A DNA stretch of 64,000 nucleotides, taken from the NCBI RefSeq assembly GCF_026891035.1, contig NZ_JAPTGG010000013.1, positions 1-64,000 of the forward strand, read 5' to 3'. Below the pieces are notes generated by a model, which had not been told where the DNA came from, made no database searches, and saw only the letters and a list, made by a program, of their open reading frames with translations. Positions 34,596-42,667 of this stretch are shown in pieces. Both the position numbers and the translations under genes were made by a program. Position 1 is the stretch's first letter; every line of letters begins with the position of its first letter. The DNA is from Dasania phycosphaerae. GTDB lineage: Bacteria > Pseudomonadota > Gammaproteobacteria > Pseudomonadales > Dasaniaceae.

Positions 34596-35606
34596 ATGTT
34601 TGAGGATCTGATAAAAGAAATGAATCGAATGAATGGGCAATCAGTGTCTGTTGAAATTGAGTCAGACGACAAAGGATATATAGACAAACAATGCCCCAAT
34701 GAAGATTGTGAGTTTATATTTAAAGTCAACAAAGATGATTGGGCAAATATCTTTAAAGATGAAGCAGTCTGGTGCCCACTTTGCCGACATGAAGCAACCT
34801 CAGATAAGTGGTTTACAATAGCTCAGGTTGAACATGCAAAGGCAGAAGCATTAGCCGTAATAAAAGGTAAGATTCATAACTCGCTTCGAACTGGCGCTCA
34901 AAAGTTTAATCGTCGCCAACCAAAGAACAGCTTCATTTCAATGTCAATGAAGGTAACAGGCGGAACTAAACGGACATATACAATTCCAGCAAAAGCTGCT
35001 GAATTAATGCAACTGGAAATCCAGTGCGAAGAATGCGAATCACGATTTGCTGTCATCGGTAGTGCTTACTTCTGTCCCGCTTGTGGCCATAACTCTGTAA
35101 CCAGAACATTCCACGATTCCTTACGGAAAATTCGAGCTAAAAAGGATAGCCTTGATGTCGTTAGAAGTGCTTTGATCGAATCAGTCGGCAAGGACGAAGC
35201 GGAGCTAACTTGCAGATCGCTAATAGAAACATGCATAGGTGATGGTGTGGTTGCTTTTCAAAAATACTGTGAAGGAATGTATCAGCGATTCGGAACGCCC
35301 CCCTTCAATGCATTTCAGCGTTTAGATCAAACCAGTGAACTTTGGAAAAAGGCTTTTCAAGAAGGGTTAGATTCGTGGCTGTCTGAAGATGAACTCAGAT
35401 TACTTGGAGTTCTTTACCAGAAGCGCCATTTATTGGCACATAATGAAGGAATAATCGATAAAAAGTATACGCAAAAATCTGGAGACCAATCTTACAAGGA
35501 GGGTCAACGATTAATCATCTCACCTAAAGATGTTGAATACATGGTGTCTTGTTTAGAAAAGTTGGCTCACGGCATTGAGACTGGTTGCAGCAGAATACAA
35601 AATTAA
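34596..35606 (+). CDS. double zinc-ribbon protein with a C-terminal HEPN-like RX4H motif
   Basis: A 336-residue protein; the ATG at 34596 follows GGAGG. An N-terminal zinc ribbon uses Cys33/Cys38 and Cys60/Cys63 (CPNEDC, CPLC), and a second uses Cys144/Cys147 and Cys160/Cys163 (CEEC, CPAC). Near the C-terminus KRHLLAHNEGIIDKKY contains R277-x4-H282, the RX4-6H motif of HEPN RNases, with the D and Y that often follow. Zn-ribbon plus HEPN architectures occur in RNA-targeting toxins and defence proteins. The gene is more AT-rich than kfrA, 39 bp upstream, and may be foreign cargo. RNase activity is inference. Confidence 0.6.
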   Translation: MFEDLIKEMNRMNGQSVSVEIESDDKGYIDKQCPNEDCEFIFKVNKDDWANIFKDEAVWCPLCRHEATSDKWFTIAQVEHAKAEALAVIKGKIHNSLRTGAQKFNRRQPKNSFISMSMKVTGGTKRTYTIPAKAAELMQLEIQCEECESRFAVIGSAYFCPACGHNSVTRTFHDSLRKIRAKKDSLDVVRSALIESVGKDEAELTCRSLIETCIGDGVVAFQKYCEGMYQRFGTPPFNAFQRLDQTSELWKKAFQEGLDSWLSEDELRLLGVLYQKRHLLAHNEGIIDKKYTQKSGDQSYKEGQRLIISPKDVEYMVSCLEKLAHGIETGCSRIQN

Positions 35607-35674
35607 TGGTTCATCTGAACTAAATAAAAGAAAAAGGCCTCCGAAGAGGCCCTTAACTGTTATTCATCAAATCC

Positions 35675-35681
35675 CTTTATG
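35675..35681. repeat. target-site duplication, left copy (CTTTATG)
   Basis: Seven bases abutting the left IS end, identical to 36882-36888 abutting the right end. They encode part of the codons for Gly-Ile-Lys of the interrupted gene when joined. Confidence 0.85.
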
Positions 35682-36881
35682 TGTAGTAGCTCAGACTTGA
35701 TCTGACAGTTACCCGCTTTTACCCGGTGTCTGTCAGTTTAGATTTGAGCTAAATTCTTCTCAGCCCAAATCGATTTACCATCAAGCAATGTTTCCATTGG
35801 CGTTCTGCCGCAGCACATCTTACCTTGATGAGTTCGGTCATTGTTATAGTATTCCATCCAGTCGTCCAGATCTTTTTGTAATTCCTCCATTGTCGAGTAT
35901 AGTTTTTTGCGAAAAGTGATCTGATAAAACTCATTCAAAATGGTTTTATGAAATCGCTCACAGATGCCATTTGTTTGCGGCGACATAGCCTTTGTCTTGG
36001 TGTGATCAATGTCGTTGATAGCCAAATAAAGCTGATAATCATGCTGATCGACTCGGCCGCAATACTCTGTTCCACGGTCAGTTAAAATACGAAGCATAGG
36101 CAGCTCTTGCTGCTCAAAGAACGGCAATACCTTATCGTTAAGCGCATCGGCAGCGGTGATTGGCGTCTTGGTTGTATAGAGCTTGCAGAACGCGACTTTG
36201 CTGTAAGTATCAATAAATGTCTGCTGGTAAATACGCCCTACGCCTTTAAGGTTACCGACGTAGAATGTGTCTTGAGACCCCAAATAGCCTGGGTGCGCGG
36301 TTTCAATTTCACCGCAAGCCTCATCGTCATGTTTCTTTTTCTCAAGCGCAGCAACCTGTGCATCGTTCAGAATAATGCCTTCGTTGGCGACTTTTTCCTC
36401 AAGGGCTTTAAGGCGCTTTTTAAAGTTCTCCAGATTATGACGAACCCAAATTGAACGGACGCCACTACCAGAAACAAATACCCCGGATTTGCGTAGTTCA
36501 TTGCTGGTGCGATGCTGGCCATGAGCGGGCTGATCAACGGCATAAGCGACCACTGCCGCCTCAGTGGCCTCATCTACTCGATTCTTGGTGTTAGGGGCTT
36601 TACGACTCTTATTGATCAGGTTGTCGATACCACCATCCTCAACAAGCTCTTGATAACGGTAAAACGTATCACGTGATACACCCATAACCTTGCAGGCTCT
36701 GGATACATTTCCAAGCTCTTCTGCTAAATTGAGTAAACCGGCTTTGTGTTTAATGATTGGATTGTTAGTATGGATCATGAGGGTTACCTTTTTGTTTTGA
36801 TTTAAGATTCGACACCTTTATCAAAACGGGTAACTCTCACTTTTTCAAGGTGATGTGTCAGATTAGATCTAAACTTCTACA
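35682..36881 (-). mobile_element. IS481-family insertion sequence (complete, 1,200 bp)
   Basis: The element is bounded by imperfect terminal inverted repeats: the left end begins TGTAGTAGCTCAGACTTGAT and the right end, read inward on the minus strand, begins TGTAGAAGTTTAGATCTAAT; both continue with CTGACA. The 7-bp sequence CTTTATG is duplicated directly outside both ends (35675-35681 and 36882-36888), the target duplication. It carries one transposase gene. Removal of the element plus one repeat copy restores the reading frame of the small membrane protein at 36889-37025, direct evidence for a recent insertion. Confidence 0.92.
35738..36778 (-). CDS. IS481-family transposase
   Basis: A 346-residue transposase. 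The N-terminal helix-turn-helix covers VSRACKVMGVSRDTFYRYQE. The catalytic rve/DDE domain has Asp in QTFIDTYSKVAF, Asp in RILTDRGTEYCG and Glu in TNGICERFHKTIL, followed by YYNNDRTHQGKMC, a hallmark of IS481 and IS3-like integrase cores. It appears full length and intact. It fills almost all of the 1,200-bp element, leaving 56 bp on the left and 103 bp on the right to the inverted repeats. Confidence 0.95.
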   Translation of the reverse strand: MIHTNNPIIKHKAGLLNLAEELGNVSRACKVMGVSRDTFYRYQELVEDGGIDNLINKSRKAPNTKNRVDEATEAAVVAYAVDQPAHGQHRTSNELRKSGVFVSGSGVRSIWVRHNLENFKKRLKALEEKVANEGIILNDAQVAALEKKKHDDEACGEIETAHPGYLGSQDTFYVGNLKGVGRIYQQTFIDTYSKVAFCKLYTTKTPITAADALNDKVLPFFEQQELPMLRILTDRGTEYCGRVDQHDYQLYLAINDIDHTKTKAMSPQTNGICERFHKTILNEFYQITFRKKLYSTMEELQKDLDDWMEYYNNDRTHQGKMCCGRTPMETLLDGKSIWAEKNLAQI

Positions 36882-37025
36882 CTTTATGCCAGACTGGCTC
36901 GCTTTTACTTCAATGTCTTTCCAGGAGTGACGTTCTTGCACATAGGCGCGAACGGCTATCCCAGTAAACAATAGTAATAACGCAACAGCTAACAGCATTA
37001 AAAGATTCATGACTGTGATCCACAT
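36858..37025 (-). pseudogene. small membrane protein with C-terminus disrupted by the IS
   Basis: The ATG at 37025 (GAGGG about 9 bases upstream) starts MWITVMNLLMLLAVALLLLF, a single transmembrane helix, followed by GIAVRAYVQERHSWKDIEVK and ASQSGIK. Here the IS begins; translation now runs into it and ends at the TGA at 36858-36860 after CRSLDLI. Joining the sequence beyond the other IS end instead gives GIKGFDE and then a TAA. The native protein was therefore about 53 residues and has lost only four. It may still function. It is the last gene downstream of the 110-residue membrane-protein gene. Confidence 0.7.
36882..36888. repeat. target-site duplication, right copy (CTTTATG)
   Basis: Seven bases abutting the right end of the IS481-type element, identical to 35675-35681. 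Confidence 0.85.
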
Positions 37026-37068
37026 AACTTGTACCCTCTTAGTTAAATAATCCCAGAGAAGCCTTTTG

Positions 37069-37401
37069 TCAAGACTTCTTCCCGGTCCTACTCATCCGGA
37101 GGGCAAGTAGGTCGCAGATCAGCTCTTTTAGAGCGGTTGAACTTGCTTCAAGAGCATCGAGGACCAAATAGCCAATCACACAGTACATAGCCAGAGAGAC
37201 AGACAGGTAGTCTATCCAAGACATAGCTTGTGCCGCTAACAGTGATTTGGCGACATGGCCAACGAAGATACCCAGCAAACCGAGAAGACCAAGCTTCAAC
37301 GATTTAAACAGGGCAATTCTCCTGGTGCAGTCCATCTTGGCAATCAACAGGTCCGTTGTGCGGAGCCTGCTGATTTCCCTGAACATTCTACGATTATCCA
37401 T
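37069..37401 (-). CDS. small membrane protein
   Basis: A 110-residue protein with a basic N-terminus (MDNRRMFREISRLRTTDLLI) and two hydrophobic helices (LKLGLLGLLGIFVGHVAKSL, YLSVSLAMYCVIGYLVLD), then a short charged tail ending GKKS. Not recognised. The ribosome-binding site is GAAGG. A stem-loop of the recurrent leader type lies at 37451-37477 upstream. It belongs to the integrative-element block. Confidence 0.65.
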   Translation of the reverse strand: MDNRRMFREISRLRTTDLLIAKMDCTRRIALFKSLKLGLLGLLGIFVGHVAKSLLAAQAMSWIDYLSVSLAMYCVIGYLVLDALEASSTALKELICDLLALRMSRTGKKS

Positions 37402-37450
37402 ACTACACCTTCCTTTCGTTTAATGACCTCAACGTCCGGACGGATGTAGC

Positions 37451-37477
37451 CCCTGAAGGGCAACACCCTCCAGGGTC
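37451..37477 (-). repeat. recurrent stem-loop leader, copy A
   Basis: On the minus strand this reads as a CCCTGGAGGG half followed by a CCCTTCAGGGG half, two short self-complementary units upstream of the gene starting at 37401. It resembles the other leaders at 37.9, 39.3, 39.7, 45.3, 46.3, 46.8 and 48.4 kb. Confidence 0.45.
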
Positions 37478-37515
37478 GAATTCATCGTATGTTGGTGAAT
37501 TACTTCACCAGTGGT

Positions 37516-37908
37516 TTACTGCTCTTTGGAACCCAGCTCGATCAAATGAATCATATCCAACTGATTCATATCGCTATCGAGTGAGCAATCAATTGCTGAA
37601 GCGACAATGCCATTTTTGGCATACTCCAGCGCTTGCTTCATTGTGGAAAGAAATGAGTCAGCTTCACTGTCGATCTGCTCAACGATGTCGCTCCATTCCC
37701 ATGTTTCAAACGGCTGCCACGCAACCCACCCTTCAGGCTCTTTGTTGTCTGAAACACACTCAGACAGATACCGATAGCGTTCAAACCAGGTGCCTTCAAA
37801 GCCGTTGTCACAGCTAATGAATTGGGCTGTCGCATGGCCATAAGCCATTTGTTCAAGTTTGCTAACCGGTATTTCGACCGACTGCATGGTTGATAAATCA
37901 TTCTGCAT
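37516..37908 (-). CDS. hypothetical protein
   Basis: A 130-residue acidic soluble protein, rich in aromatics in the middle (EGWVAWQPFETWEWSDIVEQ) with a helical C-terminus (LSTMKQALEYAKNGIVASAI). It has no signal, membrane segment or known motif. A good AAGGAG ribosome-binding site precedes the ATG at 37908. It lies between the Toprim primase and the small membrane protein and may be an anti-defence or regulatory cargo gene, but nothing in its sequence shows this. Confidence 0.68.
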   Translation of the reverse strand: MQNDLSTMQSVEIPVSKLEQMAYGHATAQFISCDNGFEGTWFERYRYLSECVSDNKEPEGWVAWQPFETWEWSDIVEQIDSEADSFLSTMKQALEYAKNGIVASAIDCSLDSDMNQLDMIHLIELGSKEQ

Positions 37909-37943
37909 ATTGATCTCCTTATGTTGAGGAAACCCGCAGAAAC

Positions 37944-37989
37944 ACTACTCCCCTTACGGGGAGCGTGTCCCCGCAGGGTAGTAGTTGAG
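37944..37989 (-). repeat. recurrent stem-loop leader with CTCAAC, copy B
   Basis: On the minus strand CTCAAC (37989-37984) is followed by CCCTGCGGGG, then the hairpin CTCCCC/GGGGAG (37948-37963). It sits between the primase stop and the gene starting at 37908. Same order of parts as the leaders at 39.3, 39.7 and 46.3-46.8 kb. Confidence 0.55.
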
Positions 37990-37993
37990 GTAG

Positions 37994-39070
37994 TCAGGCT
38001 TGTTTCAGTCGGCTGAAGGCAAGTGCCTGGTCTATCAGACCAAAACCACTAACATCCCTTTTCAACTGATCCGCCCAATCAACACCTTTTTCATCGGTAT
38101 CGAGAATCGGCGTTGGAGGTAACAGGTCGATAACGCGAATACCTTTAGGCGCTAAATTTGCCCGAAGAATTTCCGCCGCGTTCTCCCCTGCTTTGTTTCT
38201 GTCTTTATCCACAAAATTCAGAATCGTATGGACGCCCTTTGGAGGAGCGAACGATTGCAGTATTGTGTTGGACAGGCCCGGCCAAACGGGAAACTGCTTA
38301 GCCTGGTATACCGCGAGCGCCGTTTCCAGACCTTCAGAGACTCCCAAGTAACCGTTTTGTGGTGCAAACAACCGAATATGCCGCCCTTTACTGCGTTGAT
38401 TCACAGAAGGCGTCATCTTCTTAGGTTTGTGAGTTTTGCCGAGATTTACCTTCAATCCACCTTTAGTGATGAACGTCCGATGTATCGCGACTGGCTCCCC
38501 CTCGTTATTGCGCACCAGGGACAGGACTGCTCCGAACTTACCGAGAACGTTGCCCTGTTTATCTTTGTAGTTAAGACAAGGATGAAACCGCACATCGTTG
38601 GCAGACAATGCAGCAGTATTCACCCAACGGTAACTGAAGTAAGCCCGAGCTGGATAAGCTGCAAGATCGGTCAAAGGCAATGCCTCTTTCCAAATCCTGT
38701 TCAGCCACTTGCGCAGACCCTCTTCATCTACAGGCTTAGGCTTTGGTAGATATTTCGGTCCAGCCTCGACAGGTTTATCACCCAACCAGGCTTCAAGTTC
38801 ATCGTAGACCTTGGTAAAGGACCAATCATTTACCCACATGAGCATATCGATCCCTTCCGGGATAATACGCCATGACTGTTTTACTCCACCGCCTGTGTAG
38901 TTGGCGTCTTTGAAAAGCCTAAAACCGTCCGTTCCACCTTCAACCGGGCAAGGTACATTCGTACCGAGGTTGTCGATGGCCTGATCCAGTGCTGGCGCGA
39001 GTGCTTTGAAAGCAGCAAGCCAACGGCCTTCCATTCGGCGCTTCATTTCAGTTGAGTTTCGTTTCTTCAT
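37994..39070 (-). CDS. Toprim-domain primase-like protein (zinc-binding type)
   Basis: A 358-residue protein of the plasmid/ICE primase type. The N-terminal part resembles the P4-alpha zinc-binding domain (NVPCPVEGGTDGFRLFKD, with only one Cys retained). The Toprim core includes the acidic motif YLGVSEGLETALAV near residue 245 and ILNFVDKDRNKAGENAAEIL near 295. It should prime or assist DNA synthesis of the element after transfer or during replication. It has no helicase motor. Related primases occur in SXT/R391 and IncC elements. The surrounding genes (SSB, RecT, exonuclease) fit the same DNA-processing role. Confidence 0.75.
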   Translation of the reverse strand: MKKRNSTEMKRRMEGRWLAAFKALAPALDQAIDNLGTNVPCPVEGGTDGFRLFKDANYTGGGVKQSWRIIPEGIDMLMWVNDWSFTKVYDELEAWLGDKPVEAGPKYLPKPKPVDEEGLRKWLNRIWKEALPLTDLAAYPARAYFSYRWVNTAALSANDVRFHPCLNYKDKQGNVLGKFGAVLSLVRNNEGEPVAIHRTFITKGGLKVNLGKTHKPKKMTPSVNQRSKGRHIRLFAPQNGYLGVSEGLETALAVYQAKQFPVWPGLSNTILQSFAPPKGVHTILNFVDKDRNKAGENAAEILRANLAPKGIRVIDLLPPTPILDTDEKGVDWADQLKRDVSGFGLIDQALAFSRLKQA

Positions 39071-39149
39071 AGGTATCTCCCTCTGACAGTTTCACCACAT
39101 TTTTCAGTTCCACTGTCAGCCAGTGAAACAAAGGGGCGAGGCCCCTTTA

Positions 39150-39317
39150 TCAATGCACGGAATGAACGACTCGCTTGTACGGTACCCATTGCTCCATAAC
39201 AAACTGATAGAACAGCTCTGTTACTCGCTCCGGGGTATAAACCGTGATTTGGCGAACCGGTGTACCGCGTGCATTTACCCGCTGATGTTTAATTACATTT
39301 TGTTGAGTGTTAGACAT
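39150..39317 (-). CDS. small hypothetical protein
   Basis: A 55-residue basic protein (NVIKHQRVNARGTPVRQITV then YTPERVTELFYQFVMEQWV). I chose the ATG at 39317, which has AAAGG upstream; the longer frame begins inside the leader repeat. The pattern suggests a short strand followed by a helix, possibly a regulatory or nucleic-acid-binding peptide. Not recognised. A leader of the recurrent type precedes it. Confidence 0.55.
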   Translation of the reverse strand: MSNTQQNVIKHQRVNARGTPVRQITVYTPERVTELFYQFVMEQWVPYKRVVHSVH

Positions 39318-39334
39318 GGTGTTTACCTTTCGTT

Positions 39335-39394
39335 GAGTGAGGGACACACCATGCCCACAGGGACACAGTGTTTATGTCCCAGGTTTGGGTTGAG
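39335..39394 (-). repeat. recurrent stem-loop leader with CTCAAC, copy C
   Basis: On the minus strand CTCAAC (39394-39389) leads into CCTGGGAC and GTGTCCC units, with further GGGCATG/CATGG-type pairing and a second CTCAAC near the ribosome-binding site. It precedes the small gene at 39317. The parts match those of copies B and D. Confidence 0.5.
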
Positions 39395-39712
39395 TTAGCT
39401 CATGAACTTGCGTTTGTAGTAACGCAGCCAATCAAGCATCTTGTCGGGATCGACTCCACAAGCGAGGCAGCATTGGTTGAACGAGAACGGCAGCTCCCGA
39501 TCTTCCGAAATAATCCACTCCCAGGCTTCATCAGATGGCTTACGTTTCTGGCCACCACGACTTTCACCAAAGGCAGATTTCACTGACTCGATTAGTAGGT
39601 TTTCCCGAAGGTACGGAATATCTTCATCGGTAAGGATCTTCTCCAGGTCACCCTCGAACTTTGTGTCGTTCTCAAGCGCCTCAAGCAAGTCCATCAATGA
39701 CAGTTGCTCCAT
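39395..39712 (-). CDS. hypothetical protein
   Basis: A 105-residue acidic protein (MEQLSLMDLLEALENDTKFE onward) with a C-terminal basic end (LDWLRYYKRKFMS) and a CCLACG segment (QCCLACGVDPDKMLD). I chose the ATG at 39712 because GGGAGGT lies about 6 bases upstream. It could be a small adaptor of the neighbouring CobT/CobS-like module. Not recognised; no membrane segment. Confidence 0.65.
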   Translation of the reverse strand: MEQLSLMDLLEALENDTKFEGDLEKILTDEDIPYLRENLLIESVKSAFGESRGGQKRKPSDEAWEWIISEDRELPFSFNQCCLACGVDPDKMLDWLRYYKRKFMS

Positions 39713-39740
39713 AGTGGACCTCCCGGTGTAGCGGGAAGAC

Positions 39741-39785
39741 ACACCTCACCCGTGCGGGGGAGATGTATCCCCGCAGGGTGTTGAG
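39741..39785 (-). repeat. recurrent stem-loop leader with CTCAAC, copy D
   Basis: Minus strand: CTCAAC at 39785-39780, then ACCCTGCGGGGATACATCTC, then CCCCGCACGGGT. It lies between the CobT-like stop and the gene starting at 39712. Clearly related to copy B in its CCCTGCGGGGA core. Confidence 0.55.
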
Positions 39786-39793
39786 CGAAGCCA

Positions 39794-41593
39794 TTAGTGC
39801 AGGTCGAGGAATTGGCCAGCAATCGTGAAAAGCGCTTTTTGAAGCTCCTTCACATCGTTGATCACAGACCACTTCTCGAAGTACTGACTAACCGCAGTTG
39901 AGCCGATACCAATTGCATAGGTATCAACGTGACCAGCAACAAGGTCGTTCAAATATCGAACTGCTCCCCCATTATTTGGGGCACCATCAGTGATGATGAT
40001 AAGCACCTTGCGCTGACGCTTACTCGCCACTAACTCTCTGGCGGCATACAACATGGCTTCTGCCAATGGTGTACCGCCACTTGAGCAAACAGCGAATCGT
40101 CCCAGACCAGCACGAACAGGCTGACCACGATGCAGTATCGGACTGACCTCTCCACCAATACCCGGAAACATCGACGCAGCGATGTCACACTTCGGGATAG
40201 TGGATACAGCCAATGCCAAGGACACCGTGGCTTGATTTGCGACTTCCTGAATTCGATTCATGGAACCGCTGCAATCAAGCAGCACATGAACCGCAGTGTC
40301 AGGTCGTTGCATCTCCTCTCGCTGGATAAACACCCGCGAGTCGCCGGTTGGCAGTCTGGCCAGGCGTTTGCCGTCTACCCGCTTGCCTCTGGTATGTAAC
40401 CATTGCTTTTGACGGGTTTGGGCTTGCAGCAGACCGAGCAGGCGCGACCGAATAGTTGAAGAGGCAAGAATGCCGTTTTTCAAACTACTGGTATCACCAT
40501 GATTTCTGGCATCACTCCCCACGCTGGACGTATCAATGGCCACACGTTCTCCATCGTTGTCTTCACGGGCTTGATCTGCCAATTGATCTCGTAGCTGCCC
40601 AACGGCATCCTCTGGCAGATTGGTCTCGTTAATGAGCCGCTCATGCAAAGAAGCACCGTTGCCACCTTGAGGTTGACCCTGATCACCGGACGAATCCGAT
40701 GCACCTTGGGCCGACGATGACTGGTTTCCTGACCCAGTATCCTGAGCCTGGTTGCCGTTGCCATCACTGTCTGCGCTGGACTGCTGTGAGTCTCCTGTCC
40801 CCTGGTTAGCATCACCACCGTTCGATGAGTCTACCTTTCCCGGTTGAGGTTGTGATTCGCCGTCACCACTTCCACCCGATCCACCAGCTTGTTGGCTTTG
40901 ATCACCTTGCGATGAATCGCTGCTTTGCTGCTGTTCCTGGTTTTGTTGCTGTTGGCGTTCCTCTTCTTCAGCATCCTTCAAGGCCTTGAGTATGGCTCTC
41001 GCCAACTTCAGGCAGTCGTCGCTACAGGTTAAGTTGTCCAAGTGTTTTCCAAGCAAGCCATCCAAACGGACGAAAAAACCTACCGGAAATGTCTGTTCAA
41101 CCACCCGTTGGCTTGACTCCGCCAGCGGAGTTGAAGCGTCCCGATGCAGCACCTCCGATCGCAAGCGATGTAAGAGGTACTGAAACAACTGCGTTGCTTC
41201 ATTGTCTTCAGGCGTCGCGGGAGGGCTCATGCCCTGCTCCACGATATAGCTCCACATGGCATTCAGCGTAAACTGAGTACCAGGAAACACTTCCTGAATG
41301 AGACGCTCGATCCTGATGTCCTCGATGAGGTTGGTACAGGATTTCTCCATCGGACTCTTACACTTTTTCAAGGTGTTGAAATCCGATGATCGAACGTGCG
41401 CAGCTTCGTGAGCGAGATAGCCAAACAACACTTCTCTCAAATCACTCATAGCGTTCAGCAAAGGCAAGTAAATGGTCTCGCCATCGGTGTATGCGTCCGT
41501 GCCAGACAGCACAACATTGACACCGAACTGTTCGCCATAGGCAGCCGCAACAATAGGTAGAGCCCTTTCCAGGGCGGTTTGCAGTTTGTTCAT
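39794..41593 (-). CDS. CobT-like von Willebrand factor A protein
   Basis: A 599-residue protein. The N-terminus has a metalloprotease-like GYLAHEAAHVRSS motif near residue 62. The middle (about 210-320) is a low-complexity Gln/Ser/Gly/Asp-rich linker. The C-terminal third is a VWA domain with a MIDAS motif (VLLDCSGSMN near 435; Thr in SSGGTPLAEA; ITDGAPNNGG near 530). It pairs with the CobS-like AAA+ protein at 43489. Similar pairs in SXT/R391- and IncC-type elements are annotated as cobaltochelatase subunits, but no cobalamin gene is near. A MoxR-VWA remodelling role on element DNA or proteins is more likely. Confidence 0.82.
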   Translation of the reverse strand: MNKLQTALERALPIVAAAYGEQFGVNVVLSGTDAYTDGETIYLPLLNAMSDLREVLFGYLAHEAAHVRSSDFNTLKKCKSPMEKSCTNLIEDIRIERLIQEVFPGTQFTLNAMWSYIVEQGMSPPATPEDNEATQLFQYLLHRLRSEVLHRDASTPLAESSQRVVEQTFPVGFFVRLDGLLGKHLDNLTCSDDCLKLARAILKALKDAEEEERQQQQNQEQQQSSDSSQGDQSQQAGGSGGSGDGESQPQPGKVDSSNGGDANQGTGDSQQSSADSDGNGNQAQDTGSGNQSSSAQGASDSSGDQGQPQGGNGASLHERLINETNLPEDAVGQLRDQLADQAREDNDGERVAIDTSSVGSDARNHGDTSSLKNGILASSTIRSRLLGLLQAQTRQKQWLHTRGKRVDGKRLARLPTGDSRVFIQREEMQRPDTAVHVLLDCSGSMNRIQEVANQATVSLALAVSTIPKCDIAASMFPGIGGEVSPILHRGQPVRAGLGRFAVCSSGGTPLAEAMLYAARELVASKRQRKVLIIITDGAPNNGGAVRYLNDLVAGHVDTYAIGIGSTAVSQYFEKWSVINDVKELQKALFTIAGQFLDLH

Positions 41594-41603
41594 ACGAACC
41601 TCC

Positions 41604-42548
41604 CTAGAAGTAAGCCCCAGCCGTTATGGTGTGCGTTGTCACGGCCGCAGGTTGGGTTGATTTTGGTATGGTTGGCTCTGGTCCAGACGAACTGGAAACC
41701 GTTACCGACCGTTTCATACCCTCTATGAGCTTGCTTACTGAAAATTGCCCATCAATGATTCGTTCAAGCTTGTCGCTGTCAGAACACATTGAAAGGAAGG
41801 TAAGCACTTGCCCAAAAGTCGGGTGGTCCTGGTCAATCATTTCCATAGGAATGGCTTTTTGCAGAGCAAAAAACTCATTAAGTACCTTCAGGATGCGACC
41901 ATTACCGAACGACAAGGTATCGAGTTTCTTGATAAGAGGATCGAGCTGCTCAGAGAGGTTCTTACCGCTGATTGACCGTTTCCGGTCCAACATGCGATCA
42001 GACATCTGTTTGCAGGTTAAACCCACCTCATGCAAGATCTGGTTCGCCACTTCATTTTCGTCAGGCTCGAAGCCTTCGAGTGGCTGTAGCTTGTAAAGCT
42101 TGATGGAGAATTCAAACGACTTTGACACCGTTTCCCGGTCAGGAACCTGGTCACGAATGATGTGTGCAAATTCGTCGTTCTCCGCGATCCACGCTTCTTT
42201 GTTCCGGTCGAAATCAGCAAGAAATACCTGCAACTCCGAATAGAACATTTCCTTGATGTCTTCGAGTTTGGCCAAAAGACCTTCTACAACATCATCGGGA
42301 ACGGCAAAGCCGCCCATGAAACGTGTACCTTCAGCTAAACAAGCTCTTTCCGCCGCTTTACGCTTACTCATTAAAGGGTCGAGCGCCTTTGGTGGAAATA
42401 TCTTCTTTCTGCCCAAATCGAGCAGTTTTTCTGGCGGCATTTTGCCGTCAGCGCCTAAGTGAATGTCGCTGTCTCGGGAGGCCTTTTTCTCTCCGCCCCA
42501 GCAGCGCATTTTCAAATGGACGAGTGTGGTCCCACGGATAAATTCCAT
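41604..42548 (-). CDS. DUF3150-type protein of the CobS/CobT module
   Basis: A 314-residue protein with the DUF3150-type features IHLGADGKMPPEKLLDLGRK and KALDPLMSKRKAAERACLAE. A helical core then runs through ELQVFLADFDRNKEAW, with a Ser/Pro-rich tail. DUF3150 proteins are found only with CobS- and CobT-like partners on mobile elements, and their function is unknown. The start has AAGGAG upstream. It lies 10 bp before the CobT-like gene, so they are co-transcribed. Confidence 0.75.
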   Translation of the reverse strand: MEFIRGTTLVHLKMRCWGGEKKASRDSDIHLGADGKMPPEKLLDLGRKKIFPPKALDPLMSKRKAAERACLAEGTRFMGGFAVPDDVVEGLLAKLEDIKEMFYSELQVFLADFDRNKEAWIAENDEFAHIIRDQVPDRETVSKSFEFSIKLYKLQPLEGFEPDENEVANQILHEVGLTCKQMSDRMLDRKRSISGKNLSEQLDPLIKKLDTLSFGNGRILKVLNEFFALQKAIPMEMIDQDHPTFGQVLTFLSMCSDSDKLERIIDGQFSVSKLIEGMKRSVTVSSSSGPEPTIPKSTQPAAVTTHTITAGAYF

Positions 42549-42667
42549 GTGTATCTCCTTGTAGAGAAAGTGGTTGAGTTAGCTAGTTACCTAGCGAGAT
42601 TGAGTGTTTGGCCCAAAGGCCAGAGGAGGTTGAGAGTAGGACGGTTGCCCATCCAGGTTGGCGACAG

